A stretch of 64,000 nt of DNA from Macrostomum hystrix (taxonomy: Eukaryota; Platyhelminthes; Macrostomidae). The position numbers and the translations under genes are program-made. Location of the stretch: the NCBI GenBank assembly GCA_950097015.1, contig CATNEN010000025.1:1142001-1206000 (forward strand). Reading direction: 5' to 3'. How positions within the stretch are numbered: position 1 is the stretch's first letter; each line of letters starts with the position of its first letter. The notes under the pieces are model-generated. The model did not search any database. It was given only the letters and a program-made list of their open reading frames with translations, and was not told where the DNA came from. Below, piece by piece: positions 1-14,200 of the stretch.

Positions 1-3000
1 TCTACTAGCCTTCTGACACATCTCTACTAGCCTTCTGACACATCTCTACTAGCCTTCTGACACATCTCTACTAGCCTTCTGACACATCTCTACTAGCCTT
101 CTGACACATCTCTACTAGCCTTCTGACACATCTCTACTAGACATTGACCCATCTCTACTAGTCATTGACCCATCTCTACTAGCCATTGACCCATCTCTAC
201 TAGTCATTGACCCATCTCTACTAGCCATTGACCCATCTCTACTAGTCATTGACCCATCTCTACTAGCCTTCTGACCCAACTCTACTAGCCTTCTGACCCA
301 TCTCTACTAGCCATTGCCCCATCTCTACTAGCCATTGACCCATCTCTACTAGCCATTGACCCATCTCTACTAGCCTACTGACACATATCTACCAGCCATT
401 GACCCATCTCTACTAGCCATTGACCCATCTCTACTAGCCATTGACCCATCTCTACTAGCCATTGACCCATCTCTAATAGCCATTGACCCATCTCTACTAG
501 CCTTCTGACCCATCTCTACTAGCCATTGACCCATCTCTACTAGACATTGACCCATCTCTACTAGACATGACCCATCTCTACTAGCCATTGACCCATCTCT
601 ACTAGCCATTGACCCATCTCTAATAGCCTTCTGACCCATCTCTACTAGCCATTGACCCATCTCTACTAGCCATTGACCCATCTCTACTAGCCATTGACCC
701 ATATCTACTAGCCATTGACCCATCTCTACTAGCCTTCTGACACATCTCTACTAGCCATTGACCCATCTCTACTAGCCATTGACCCATCTCTACTAGCCTA
801 CTGACACATATCTACCAGCCATTGACCCATCTCTACTAGCCATTGACCCATCTCTACTAGCCATTGACCCATCTCTACTAGCCATTGACCCATCTCTAAT
901 AGCCATTGACCCATCTCTACTAGCCATTGACCCATCTCTACAAGCCATCGACCCATCTCTACTAGCCATTGACCCATCTCTACTAGCCATTGACCCATCT
1001 CTACTAGCCTTCTGACCCATCTCTACTAGCCATTGACCCATCTCTACTAGACATTGACCCATCTCTACTAGACATGACCCATCTCTACTAGCCATTGACC
1101 CATCTCTACTAGCCATTGACCCATCTCTAATAGCCTTCTGACCCATCTCTACTAGCCATTGACCCATCTCTACTAGCCATTGACCCATCTCTACTAGCCA
1201 TTGACCCATATCTACTAGCCATTGACCCATCTCTACTAGCCTTCTGACACATCTCTACTAGCCATTGACCCATCTCTACTAGCCATTGACCCATCTCTAC
1301 TAGCCATTGACACATCCCTACTAGCCTACTGACCCATCTCTACTAGCCATTGCCCCATTTCTACTAGACATTGACCCATCTCTACTAGCCTTCTGACCCA
1401 TCTCTACTAGCCTTCTGACACATCTCTACTAGACTTCTGACCCATCTCTACTAGCCATTGACCCATCTCTACTAGACATTGACCCATCTCTACTAGACAT
1501 TGACCCATCTCTACTAGCCATTGACCCATCTCTACTAGCCATTGACCCATCTCTACTAGCCATTGACCCATATCTACTAGCCATTGACCCATCTCTACTA
1601 GCCTTCTGACACATCTCTACTAGCCATTGACCCATCTCTACTAGCCATTGACCCATCTCTACTAGCCATTGACACATCCCTACTAGCCTACTGACCCATC
1701 TCTACTAGCCATTGACCCATCTCTACTAGCCATTGACCCATCTCTACTAGCCATTGACCCATCTCTACTAGCCATTGACACATCCCTACTAGCCTACTGA
1801 CCCATCTCTACTAGCCATTGACCCATCTCTACTAGCCATTGACCCATCTCTACTAGCCATTGACACATCCCTACTAGCCATTGACCCATCTCTACTAGCC
1901 ATTGACCCATCTCTACTAGCCATTGCCCCATCTCTACTAGACATTGACCCATCTCTACTAGCCATTGACCCATCTCTACTAGCCTTCTGACACATCTCTA
2001 CTAGTCATTGACCCATCTCTACTAGCCATTGAGACATCTCAACTAACAATTGACCCATCTCTACTAGCCACTGACCCATCTCTACTAGTCATTGACCCAT
2101 CTCTACTAGCCATTGACCTATCTCTTCTAGCCATTGACCCATCTCTACTAGCCTTCTGACACATCTCTACTAGTCATTGACCCATCTCTACTAGCCATTG
2201 AGACATCTCAACTAACAATTGACCCATCTCTACTAGCCACTGACCCATCTCTACTAGTCATTGACACATCCCTACTAGCCTACTGACCCATCTCTACTAG
2301 CCATTGCCCCATTTCTACTAGACATTGACCCATCTCTACTAGCCTTCTGACCCATCTCTACTAGCCTTCTGACACATCTCTACTAGCCTTCTGACCCATC
2401 TCTACTACCATCTAGACCCATCTCTACTAGACATTGACCCATCTCTACTAGACATTGACCCATCTCTACTAGCCATTGACCCATCTCTACTAGCCATTGA
2501 CCCATCTCTACTAGCCATTGACCCATATCTACTAGCCATTGACCCATCTCTACTAGCCTTCTGACACATCTCTACTAGCCATTGACCCATCTCTACTAGC
2601 CATTGACCCATCTCTACTAGCCATTGACACATCCCTACTAGCCTACTGACCCATCTCTACTAGCCATTGCCCCATCTCTACTAGCCATTGACCCATCTCT
2701 ACTAGCCATTGACCCATCTCTACTAGCCTTCTGACACATCTCTACTAGTCATTGACCCATCTCTACTAGCCATTGACCCATCTCTACTAGTCATTGACCC
2801 ATCTCTACTAGCCTTCTGACCCAACTCTACTAGCCTTCTGACCCATCTCTACTAGCCATTGACCCATCTCTACTAGCCTTCTGACACATCTCTACTAGTC
2901 ATTGACCCATCTCTACTAGCCATTGAGACATCTCAACTAACAATTGACCCATCTCTACTAACCACTGACCCATCTCTACTAGTCATTGACCCATCTCTAC

Positions 3001-3140
3001 TAGCCATTGACCCATCTCTTCTAGCCATTGACCCATCTCTACTAGCCATTGACCCATCTCTACTAGCCATTGACCCATCTCTACTAGCCATTGACCCATC
3101 TCTACTAGCCTACTGACCCGTCTCTACTAGCTTTCTGACC
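1..3140. repeat. 21/22-bp minisatellite array
   Basis: A continuous tandem array, roughly 145 units. Two unit types alternate: a 21-bp form with the core CTACTAGCCATTGACCCATC and a 22-bp form in which the middle reads CCTTCTGACAC. Longer blocks containing several units recur (for example around 370-720 and 790-1230), so local segmental duplication has taken place. The array starts before the window. Open frames on the minus strand give only repeats such as SMASRDG and are not genes. Confidence 0.97.
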
Positions 3141-4250
3141 CATCACTCCAAACTTGTTTTCGCTTATAAAGTGCAAATCTACGAGTAATCAAAAGGAGAC
3201 AACAATTTTACTCCGTTGCTAAGCAACTGCGTGTATGAACACCTGGACAACAAATTTGGTTCCTGTCAAAAATGTTAGGCACAAATCTGACGACTGGAAT
3301 TGAAACTAGCACGCACAGAGGCGCGTTGCTGTGAGGGCCAAGGCTCCTGTATTTTAGTTAAATATAAAACTATTTAGTCTATTTGCTACAAATTACTTTG
3401 AACGGTTGCCCTGCGCAAACAAACAGCAATTGTCGTCGAATTCGATTCCAGACGTTATAGTCGAAGCAGGATTGTTTGAGCAGTGCTCAAGTGAAGCGCC
3501 AGTTTTATAGCCGCTGCCGATAGCTTCGTGATTAGGCATGCATTTTTTCTAAACTCAACAAGTTGCTCCCCCTCAAAGTCCTGGCAGCGTGCCGCTCCAT
3601 CCGCCACTGCTCAACTAGCTGAGAGTTCGCAATTCTTGCACACCTCGGGCTGGCTATTGCGCAAGGCCCAATGTCCATGCAACAACTGTATCGGATCGTG
3701 CCACTCATGCAGCAATTTAAAGGGCCCGTTGCTGTTGTTATTGTCTAATCATTATTGGCTTTCTCGCTATAACTCTGTCTCCCTGTCAAATGAGCGGCAT
3801 CGTGGAAGCTTTTCAAAGCAAACAATGTTTAGGAACAATTCAAATATTCCTCCTACACTGAGTGGCGAATGATGTTGCATACAGCAATTACGGAAGCCTT
3901 CGCATACAAAGCAGAGAAGTTTACCAATTGTGCACATGGCTACATAGAAACACACGGCTAAACGTGGCAATTTCTGACATAGAAAATATCCGCCTACTCA
4001 GAGGCCAACTCAAACTGCTAATCTCAATTAGAAATTTCCTAATAGAAATTTAATTAGACATATAATTAGAATGCGAAAAAATCTGATTTGTTGTATTTAG
4101 ATTTAAAACCTTAGACTTGTTTGAACCTTTCGATGTGTTGCACAATCCTTAGTAATGAATAGTGTTCAAATGTTCTACTCATATAAGTAGAATGTGAAGC
4201 GTCTATGCGTGGCGACAATCGAACCAGAAAGATCCTAAATGGGGAAAGAT
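3141..4250. other. unique AT-moderate sequence without a recognised gene
   Basis: This is single-copy sequence between two tandem arrays. A 114-codon open frame at 3528-3872 has no recognisable domain, and no splice-linked partner was seen. I see nothing else that can be assigned here except a palindromic X-box-like site at 3215-3227. Confidence 0.5.
3215..3227. promoter_or_regulatory. possible RFX X-box-like palindrome
   Basis: The site GTTGCTAAGCAAC is a near-perfect inverted repeat, imperfect only at its centre. It resembles the X-box bound by RFX factors (GTNRCC/N/RGYAAC type half sites). No gene start is recognised nearby, so function is only a possibility. Confidence 0.2.
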
Positions 4251-4319
4251 TATCGAAAAAGGAAACAGACAGGCAAGAAAGGAGAATGACAGGCGATATA
4301 AAAATACATGAAAGAGAGT

Positions 4320-4880
4320 AGGAAGACCTGTGGGGAGAGAGATAGGGCGAGAGGGGAGAGAGACAGCCGAGAGGGGAGAGAGATAAGGCGAGAGGGGAGA
4401 GAGATAGGGCGAGAGGGGAGAGAGACAGGCGAGAGGGGAGAGAGATAGGGCGAGAGGGGAGAGAGACAGGCGAAAGGGGAGAGAGACAGGCGAGAGGGGA
4501 GAAAGACAGGTGAGAAAGGAGAGAAGAGAGAAAAACAGGCGAGAGGGGAGAAAGACAGGCGAGAGGGTAAAAAGACAGGTGAGAAAGGAGAGAAAGACAG
4601 GCGAGAGGGGAGAAAGACAGGTGTGAGGGTAGAAAGACAGGCGAGAAAGGAGAGAGAGACAGGCGAGAGGGGAGAAAGACAGGTGTGAGGGTAGAAAGAC
4701 AGGCGAGAAAGGAGAGAGAGACAGGCGAGAGGGGAGAAAGACAGGTGTGAGGGTAGAAAGACAGGCGAGAAAGGAGAGAGAGACAGGCGAGAGGGGAGAA
4801 AGACAGGTGTGAGGGTAGAAAGACAGGCGAGAAAGGAGAGAGAGACAGGCGAGATGAGAGAAAGACAGGCGAGAGGCGAG
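4320..4880. repeat. purine-rich 20-bp minisatellite with a 62-bp higher-order unit
   Basis: The plus strand is almost pure purine apart from a single C or T per unit; units resemble ACAGGCGAGAGGGGAGAAAG. From 4637 to about 4850 three 20-22-bp variants are repeated as a block of 62 bp, with identical block starts at 4637, 4699, 4761 and 4823. Minus-strand open frames of up to 311 codons (LSPLSPVFLPSRLS-type repeats) are a by-product of the periodicity. Confidence 0.95.
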
Positions 4881-5499
4881 AAAAATCTAGCTCGTATTTT
4901 TGAGTCCACACTGCCTCCAGGCTGCACTGCACACGCAAGGCAGTTTTGTTCAGCTCTTCGACTTGCAAATCTTCCTTGGTGGGATGAGGCGCGTGCCAAG
5001 CAGTGAATTGAGCTAATTTCAAGTTCGCAAATGTATTATGTCTCAAAATGTAGAAAATACACAGCCTTCTCGCTTATATATAAGATAATAATATATCGAT
5101 TATGTCCTAACTATATAGACCGTTGTCACTTAGGTGGAGCGGCTGTTTGACTGTAAAAGACTTTCGATTTAAAGACCCATTCTTTGAGTCCTTTGTGCAT
5201 AGATGGAACTCGGAAGTAAAAAAATATGATTTCATAAATTATTAATCGGCATGCCATCTCCATGGGAGTAAAAGGCAAAAGCATTCAAGCATTGGGGACT
5301 CTAGCTTAATAATGGGAGGCCGCTGACTGTCTTGCATCCATGTTTGTTGCTAATTAGACACAGCCAGGTGACTTTTGGCGGAATTCGGCATGCATAAATG
5401 AGAAATCAGAACTAAAATATTCTATAGTTCTAAGCTGCAACTCTGGTTCTTTCACTCTCACTCTACTTCTCTACTTCTCTATATTTTCACTCTTCTCCT

Positions 5500-7060
5500 C
5501 TCCATGACACTCTACTTCTCTCCATGTCACCCTACTGCTCTCCGTGTCACCCTACTTCTCTCCGTGTCACCCTACTTCTCTCCGTGTCACCCTACTTCTC
5601 TCCGTGTCACCCTACTGCTCTCCGTGTCACCCTACTTCTCTCCGTGTCACCCTACTGCTCTCCGTGTCACCCTACTTCTCTCCGTGTCACCCTACTTCTC
5701 TCCGTGTCACCCTACTTCTCTCCGTGTCACCCTACTGCTCTCCGTGTCACCCTACTTCTCTCCGTGTCACCCTACTGCTTTCCATGTCACCTTACTTAAC
5801 TCCATGTCACCCTACTGCTCTCCGTGTCACCCTACTTCTCTCCGTGTCACCCTACTTCTCTCCGTGTCACCCTACTGCTCTCCGTGTCACCCTACTTCTC
5901 TCCGTGTCACCCTACTGCTTTCCATGTCACCTTACTTCTCTCCATGTCACCCTACTGCTCTCCGTGTCACCCTACTTCTCTCCGTGTCACCCTACTTCTC
6001 TCCGTGTCACCCTACTGCTCTCCGTGTCACCCTACTTCTCTCCGTGTCACCCTACTGCTCTCCGTGTCACCCTACTTCTCTCCGTGTCACCCTACTGCTC
6101 TCCGTGTCACCCTACTGCTCTCCGTGTCACCTTACTTCTCTCCGTGTCACCCTACTGCTCTCCGTGTCACCCTACTGCTTTCCATGTCACCTTACTTCTC
6201 TCCATGTCACCCTACTGCTCTCCGTGTCACCCTACTTCTCTCCGTGTCACCCTACTGCTCTCCGTGTCACCCTACTTCTCTCCGTGTCACCCTACTGCTC
6301 TCCGTGTCACCCTACTTCTCTCCGTGTCACCCTACTGCTCTCCGTGTCACCCTACTTCTCTCCGTGTCACCCTACTTCTCTCCGTGTCACCCTACTGCTC
6401 TCCGTGTCACCCTACTGCTCTCCGTGTCACCTTACTTCTCTCCGTGTCACCCTACTGCTCTCCGTGTCACCCTACTGCTTTCCATGTCACCTTACTTCTC
6501 TCCATGTCACCCTACTGCTCTCCGTGTCACCCTACTTCTCTCCGTGTCACCCTACTTCTCTCCGTGTCATACTGCTCTCGGTGCCACTCTACCTCTCCAT
6601 TTCACTCTACTTCTCTCCATTTCACTCTGCTTCTCTCCATTTCACTCTGCTTCTCTCCATTTCACTCTGCTTCTCTCCATTTCACTCTGCTTCTCTCCAT
6701 TTCACTCTACTTCTCTCCATTTCACTCTGCTTCTCTCCATTTCACTCTGCTTCTCTCCATTTCACTCTGCTTCTCTCCATTTCACTCTACTTCTCTCCAT
6801 TTCACTCTGCTTCTCTCCATTTCACTCTGCTTCTCTCCATTTCACTCTACTTCTCTCCATATCACTCTACTTCTCTCCACGTCACTCTACTTCTCTCCAC
6901 GTCACTCTACTTCTCTCCACGTCACTCTACTTCTCTCCACGTCACTCTACTTCTCTCCATATCACTCTACTTCTCTCCTCGAAACTCTGCTTCTCTCGTC
7001 GCCACTCTACTTCTCTCCACGTCACCCTACTGCTCTTCATATCACTCAAAGTTTCACCAT
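5500..7060. repeat. 20-bp pyrimidine-rich minisatellite array
   Basis: About 78 units of 20 bp. Units from 5515 to 6580 resemble TCCGTGTCACCCTACTTCTC, those from 6590 to 6860 have CATTTCACTCTGC, and those from 6870 to 7030 have CACGTCACTCTAC, so three homogenised blocks lie next to each other. A 300-bp-scale pattern marked by the variant with TTTCCATGTCACCTTAC recurs (5780, 5930, 6180, 6480). All three forward frames are open for more than 1.2 kb because 60 bp holds three units and the unit lacks stops; this is not a coding sequence. Confidence 0.96.
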
Positions 7061-7199
7061 AACTCTACATATCTCGCTCTCACTCTACTTCTCGTAGTTG
7101 TCTCAGTATCAAGTACAATTTCTAAACAGTATTCCCATACAGTATTGAATTAATTTAGATTCCAGCTGAACATGGGCTTGGCTAGTGGCAGATTAAACA

Positions 7200-8040
7200 G
7201 CTAGAAAATGCTAGAACTGAAAAGCCTCCCCCGCCCCTCGGCCAGCTCATGGGCGGTCCCGCTCTCATTGGCTGAGCGGAGGATCTTTTGGGAGGGGATT
7301 CTAGTTTTTCCGGGCCTGCGAGCTGCTCTGCCCGCGCCAGTTAACGCCCCAGCGGCTTACACAACCGGCGACCTCTTCGATCCCCACTCGAAAATCCTCA
7401 ACCTACTGGGGGGGGCGGGAGGTGGGGGCTACTGGGTTTGGGAGGAAGAGCGAATCGTGCCTGAATCCCAGATCCCAGATTCGCCGGAGCGGGCATCGAG
7501 GATCTTCCCCTTGGTCCGCCGAGCCGCGGCCGCGCTCCCCTCCTCCGACTCCCACCGCGCGAACGCACACCCCACTCCGCCATTCAAACCCTCCCGCGTA
7601 ACTAACAAATCCCCATCCGACACTGCCTCGTCTCCGTTCAGCGCCTAAGACTCGTCGGTCCGAGATTTTTTGCTCAAACAGCAAACTCCTGTACGTGCCG
7701 CTGGCCACGAAACCTGGGAGGCAAGGCTTATAGAACAGGACAAGCTGTCTGCATCCCCTCAATCGGCCTCCCTAAACCTCTCCGCTCCTGTTGGCCACTC
7801 TGCCGTTTCGTGACCTCGCACTAGAATCGGCCATTTCACCCCTCCCGTCTCTGCCCTCCGCCTCCGAGGTCCTGCTGCCGACTAAAACGACGCTCGCCGC
7901 AAGTCCGTGCCGAGCATCTCCATAAAGTTTAGTAAAGAGCCAAGTAAGTAAAGTGTTAAAGTTAAACTACAGCGCTCACACTGCACTCCGTTCTTCTTCA
8001 ATTCCGCTGGGCGCACGTGCGTGAGCGATTTAGTATGTGA
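7200..8040. other. GC-rich block upstream of sim
   Basis: The base composition changes abruptly to GC-rich and CpG-containing between about 7208 and 7900, unlike the AT-rich flanks. A 146-codon open frame (7208-7648) is low in complexity and resembles nothing I know. The block could be the CpG-rich upstream region of sim, or an LTR of a retrotransposon, since the stretch near 8036-8060 (GTGACAAAATCGGGGTGCC) looks a little like a post-LTR region. Neither reading is proven. Confidence 0.35.
8014..8023. promoter_or_regulatory. overlapping E-box and XRE/CME-like site near the sim start
   Basis: The sequence GCACGTGCGTGAG contains a CACGTG palindrome (8014-8019), which includes ACGTG, and an overlapping GCGTG (8019-8023). 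ACGTG is the core bound by Sim-ARNT/Tango dimers (central midline element) and GCGTG is the AhR-ARNT core. It lies about 270 bases before the sim start codon, so autoregulation is conceivable. Short motifs like this occur by chance. Confidence 0.25.
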
Positions 8041-8286
8041 CAAAATCGGGGTGCCCAGCTACCAGTCAGCTCACACCGCCTGTTATATAGGCCATGCAAA
8101 CCGAGGGACTTCCATTAAACAACACTGATTATTTTCCACTGCATCAAATGCATATCCGCCTATTGCTAGAATTATTTCATGCCTCTAATTATTTTTCCGC
8201 AATCATTTGTGGCCCGCACCTGCAGGATTTACAAATCTGCGCTGCAACAGACGCCAGTGAAATCCGCCTTCCCGACAATCGACGGA

Positions 8287-11200
8287 ATGAAGGAGAAGTC
8301 GAAGAACGCCGCTCGCACACGTCGAGAAAAGGAGAACGCCGAGTTTCTTGAGCTGGCCAAACTGCTGCCCCTGCCCGCTGCCATCACCTCTCAGCTGGAC
8401 AAGGCCAGCATCATTCGCCTCACCACCTCATACCTCAAGATGCGACAGGTGTTTCCTTCAGGTAAGTCTGACACAACTCTGAATTTTCTGCAACACTTTT
8501 TTCCTTAGTCTTCCAGAATTGCTGGAATCTTCCGCTGCCCCTCACTGCTGTTGCTGGAATCTTCCGCTGCCCCTCACTGCTGTTGCTGGAATCTTCCGCT
8601 CCCCCTCACTGCAGTTGCTGGAATCTTCCGCTCCCCCCTCACTGCAGTTGCTGGAATCTTCCGCTCCCCCCTCACTGCAGTTGCTGGAATCTTCCGCTCC
8701 TCCCCTCACTGCTGTTGCTGGAATCTTCCGCTCCTCCCCTCACTGCTGTTGCTGGAATCTTCCGCTCCCCCTCACTGCAGTTGCTGGAATCTTCCGCTCC
8801 CCCTCACTGCAGTTGCTGGAATCTTCCGCTCCTCCCCTCACTGCAGTTGCTGGGCTTTTCCGCTCCCCCTCACTGCAGTCGCTGGAATCTTCCGCTCCTA
8901 GTCGCATAAGCAGATTTTCACAGCTAATTTATGATAATTCACAACTATGTCTGTAAGCCATATTATAAGTGGCTAGTATTAAACACAGCGGAAAGTGCAG
9001 CTTGGAGACACTGCATGTGATGTCACGCTGGGGCAATTGGATGGCAACGCTAATTACTGAACCAAAGCAGCAATTACGAAGGGTCTCAGTATCTTGAGTA
9101 TAGTATTATACCATATACATGCTCACCTGCATCAACTACATATTTTAAATATGATAATTATCATAATTATACACCTTTAGTTAGCCATTAGGGGAGACTT
9201 GTGAGGCTGAACTTAATAAAATATTCCCTATATATAAGACACAGACGAAATATCCCAGCATTCATATCCCGAATCTCACCCAATAGACGTTGCCCCGGAT
9301 ACAAAAACACGCCCTTAACATCAGGAATTATGATTTGGGAGCCGAGACTTATGAAGACATCTTCACAGATCCGGAATAATTACAGTCAAGTTTGCTCAAT
9401 GAATAGCCGAAAAATCTGGTCGGTCGGTTCGTGCCGCTAACAATTGCTGAGATTTCCCCCCAATATATCTCTCTGTCTCTCTGTCTCTGGCTGGCACACG
9501 AACCAAACCAGCAGGGGGTGATAGTTGACTTTTCAGATTCTTAAAATACTGCTATATATGCATATTAAGGAAGGACCAGTTGGTAGAGACGCAACTATTA
9601 TTTAGTCCTTGAATTAATCATTTTCCCAGCGGGATCTCAGAATACGGCGATTAATCATGGTCGAACTAGGTGAGGCCATAGACAAGGTGACTTTGAGTTT
9701 AGAGACGGCCTGCAGCAGGCACTGCTCTTGTCCATGTAACAATTAGCTTCGTTTAACAGGAACGCGAGTATAATTGAGACGTAGGTCTCGCTAGCTTTGA
9801 TATGAGTATTATAACTTTATGTATTATTTGTAATTGTTTAATCACTGGACCCAGCTCACAGTTATATAAAACTTGTTCAGCATCACTTGACTCGCATCGA
9901 GCATAAGAGCTGCTCGACAAAGCTAGCTAGGATTTTTTCGGGAAATAATTAACGCGAGGAAATCTTTAATTGGCAACTGATCGGTGAGGAGACACTCTGA
10001 GTTCTCAATATACAAGTTACATATAGGATCTAGTTGGATTTCTTCAGTGGGAATCTAGCTTTTTAGATAGAGAAGCATTTTCAGGAAAAATCACGTTCCG
10101 GTTGCTGCTACTGCTGCTGCTGCTACTGTCTCATCTCTAGGCAATGTGCTCAGACAATTTTCGCATTCTTCTTTTTCTTTGCATTTTGGGCATGCGAACA
10201 ACAAATGAATTGGGAGATTTAGTAAAAAATTTCTATTGGAAACCAAAACTTCATTCAAGATGGATTGAAGTTTTTTTTAGTAAAAAAGCAAGCCTCGATC
10301 TTTTTGTGAACTATTAACAAAGATGAAAGACTGCTCATCTGCACGTGTCCCTATATATTCCTTAACAATAGTAGATGCAGTTTTATCTATAAACAACTCA
10401 ATTATAGTGCCCTCCCCGCTGTGAACTTGAGTCGTTTTCAATCATCTCTGATTCGCCTGCCACTTTATCTAATAGTAAACAATAGAATTAACGACAGCTC
10501 AATTGTCACCTGCCTGTCCCCGTTTACAAAAGATTTGCATCTGGGCTTTTCAAACTCCAAGAATTGTTCATTTCCTCAATGCCTAACTATATGATTTGCT
10601 AACAGCAGAATGTCCAACAAAATAGGTCTTTAAGATCGATTTCTCAAATCAGATTTTACTATAGTTGGGGCAGAGATGGTCAAACCAGATAAAAGATTGA
10701 AAATTTTTCCTTGACTGGGTTATTAGTAGAATTGCAATGTGTACTCAAATTCATAAGCTCAAAGTGGCTTATGAAACAACACGACCAATTCTCATCCATC
10801 AAAAAACTGATTTCTAGTATAGTGGGCGCCATATTACACAAGACAGTTGAAAGTGTTTAGAAATCACCCGTGTCACTTCTTAGGCTGGAGATTTTCATTT
10901 TTAATAATCAGATATAGGATAAAAACTGAGGGCTATTGTGCCGATGATTGAATTAATTTTGACCAACTAATATGTCACAATATACGTTGGTGGGTAAAGT
11001 GGAGGTTAGTTGGCCGTGAACAAGCATTGTCCGTTTGAATTAAATTTCAAGAAAACCATGCGAAGAGAAATATGCTTCACACTTGGCTTCTTCCGTCAGA
11101 CAGCAGTAAGGGCGCCACAGCAGGGGGGGAGAGACACTGCTTTAGGCTCCTGATTTTCTGCTCAATATATTGCCGATCATCCGATCATCAAAGATGGGCT

Positions 11201-14200
11201 AGGACTCAGGTGAGCGAGTTTAAGAAACAGGCTCTCATATAAATAGTAGCATTTCAGCAATGTGCGCCATCCAGCTACTGTATTATACACCTCATTAAAG
11301 GCGCAAATTGATTCACGTTTATCGAGTTTTCGAAGCGTGAAACATTGAAAGTTTATACAAGGACTATGCTAAGTAAATTGCTTTTATTCTTATTCAGAGG
11401 TGTATGCAGGCTAAGCAGAAGCCTAGCAGAACATGGAGTGACGCTTGAAGACATCGATTCCACTTCTCAAGTATGCATACTCCATCGTGCACATATGGAC
11501 AATGACTTGGTGAGGATTTGCTCAGCAATGACCGCCTGAATTTTGAGCAGGGGTCGGCAAACTCAGGCCCGCGGGCCCGCTCCCGTGTCTCATCTCTCCC
11601 GTGTCTCATCTCTCCCATCTCTCCCGTGTCTCATCTCTCCCGTGTCTCATCTCTTCCGTGTCTCATCTCTCCCGTGTCTCATCTCTCCCGTGTCTCATCT
11701 CTCCCGTGTCTCATCTCTCCCGTGTCTCATCTCTCCCGTGTCTCATCTCTCCCGTGTCTCATCTCTCCCGTGTCTCATCTCTCCCGTGTCTCATCTCTCC
11801 CGTGTCTCATCTCTCCCGTGTCTCATCTCTCCCGTGTCTCATCTCTCCCGTGTCTCATCTCTCCCGTGTCTCATCTCTCCCGTGTCTCATCTCTCCCGTG
11901 TCTCATCTCTCCCGTGTCTCATCTCTCCCGTGTCTCATCTCTCCCGTGTCTCATCTCTCCCGTGTCTCATCTCTCCCGTGTCTCATCCCGTGACCTAGTC
12001 GCAGAGGATGCTGACACAGTTGATGTCGAATCCGTTGAGTCTAGCAACTGCATGGGAGGAGCGAATAAATAGTTAGTGTTTCATCTTTTCTATTCCCATA
12101 AGTTCCCAAACAGTTCGCGCGTGCCTAAAACACACGCAAACAGACACAGTGAGTAAGTGTGAATTTCTGCAAACACAGCTATACTAGATAAGATAAATGA
12201 CTTATTGGCATTGAACAAAGAAGTCATCTTTTGTTATATTGGTACATAAAAAATTTTTGTATCGACAGAAAAAAACCTGTGTGTATCTTGGAGAAACAAC
12301 GAACTCACCTAGAACCCTTGCGCAAAACTCCATCCGTGTAACAAAGTCTCTACAAAAAATTGAATAATGATTAAAGATGTGGCGAATTAACTTTCTGGGG
12401 CTGAAAATTGAAAATAATTTTTTTCCCATATTCCGAATTTGGCCGAAGTCGGCACACGATTGCGCAATTGTCACAGCGGGTCAGCGAGCCAAGAAAGGCA
12501 GAAAAAAGGGCCGAGCTGTTAAAAGATAAGGCTGAAGAAGAAAAATGCTTGGAATTAATAGAACAGGTGCTTCGGATTTGCCTTTTAATGTCTGTCTGGC
12601 TGTCTGGCTGTGTATTAGAGTGTGTGCACGATTTTCAGCGAAAATTTCCTAGACATAAGGTGCAATTGTCAACACGTGTTTTGCGGCTTCGACACAGTGT
12701 GTCAAATTAATAATTGTTGTTAAATCCTGCTGAAAGATTTGGATTATAATGAGGTAGACTTCATGATGATATAGCTTCAGCACTCCATGCCATGCCAGGC
12801 GTATGTAGAGCAAGATATACTCAGAAAGCAGTACCGAACAAGATCACATGAATGAAGCACACAAGTGGGGCCGTTTCAATAACAGTAGCCCATCTGTTGA
12901 CTCGATAGATATAAAGGCCAGTTATATATATTATCTTCTCAGTCGAGGTGTCAGTTAAAATAGGTGATAATTTTTAACACCATACGGTATAACTGTTGGC
13001 CAACTTCAACAATATCTATACTATGAGCATAAATGGGGCTTTTAGATCTAGTAACAGACAGAGTAATAAAGAAAGGGTCAATTGCATCCATATGTTCTTA
13101 AAATTCCCAAATAAATTTTATCTAATTTAGTTTCTGATCCCCAACTGAGGCAGTTGAGACACGCCTTGAGTCGTTCAGTCACAGAATCCTGTCAACCACA
13201 TAGCGACCACAAAAAGACAGAAACACAACAGGATTCTTAAATCACGGAGGTTTTGCCTTCAGGGCACTGTCTTGTACACGTGATGAGGTTGCTATCAAAG
13301 CAATTCCGTTTCTTTTAAAGGCCAATAAAGATTTTTTCAGGCAAAACACTTTTTTAGTTATTTTATTTCGAACTGTGTTCTTTCTATTTTCTACAATGAA
13401 TTTTTTCTTCTGTCTTCTGTGTGTGTCTTCATGACACCTGCATGGTTTGACGGAGCGCATCGATTGCCTTGACAGCAGGCTTAATACAATACGAAACAGT
13501 GGTAGCAATGTTCCCGACATGATGGCTGTAGCACCGAGACCGCAAGTTACCAAGGCCGGGGTTTTTGGGGCAGCAACAGCAGCAGTTGTGACCCGCAGAA
13601 CTGTCTGCAGCTGCCCTGATGTGACTTGAAATTATATGGAGGCACAAGGAGTTTCCACTGGGAAAGAATATAGCAACAAAAACAGACTTAACTTAATCCC
13701 AATTTCATCTTCCTTCATATTGGGTTAGACCTATGTCGCATTTATATTAGCCTAGCTACATGCAGAGTGTTTTCTATTTCTTGTTTTTGTGTCATCATCT
13801 GCTGCCAGTGTGTCAATCTCATAGGACAGCCCCACAGCCAACCACCCCACTGCCTTGCATCTGTTGCATTCCATGCCGCTCGAGACCCATCAGTTGAAAC
13901 AGCGGGAGGCTGCGGTCTCCAAATGCACCTTGGTGACTGCTGGGTGCCACTGCTTTCGCGTTTCTTATATATATTAGCTTCGCCAATTGTCATCAAAGCA
14001 TCAACTGAATGGTTCAGCCTTCTAAAGGGAGACTTGCTGCTGCTGCTGCTGATTGCTCCATAACCTTTTTCTCTCTCGCAAATCAAAATAAAGGACCACT
14101 GAACCGCGAAGAAAGAACAATTGAGGATTACACGGATTAGGATGTGGAATTTTGCTTGAAAGAGATTTAACAAAAAACACAAAACTTTTTACCTATCAAA

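Noticed and set aside
1-3140. A CRISPR-like regular array
   Set aside because: Units are contiguous with no unique spacers, and the genome is eukaryotic; it is a minisatellite.
5504-7153. A 549-codon plus-strand open frame
   Set aside because: It is translation of a 20-bp tandem array that is open in all three forward frames; there is no unique protein sequence or splice context.
7208-7648. A 146-codon frame in the GC-rich block
   Set aside because: Low complexity, frames open on both strands, no domain; high GC content lowers stop frequency.
7170-8060. A solo LTR of a retrotransposon
   Set aside because: No TG...CA borders with a target duplication could be fixed, and no gag-pol remnant follows; kept only as an alternative for the GC-rich block.
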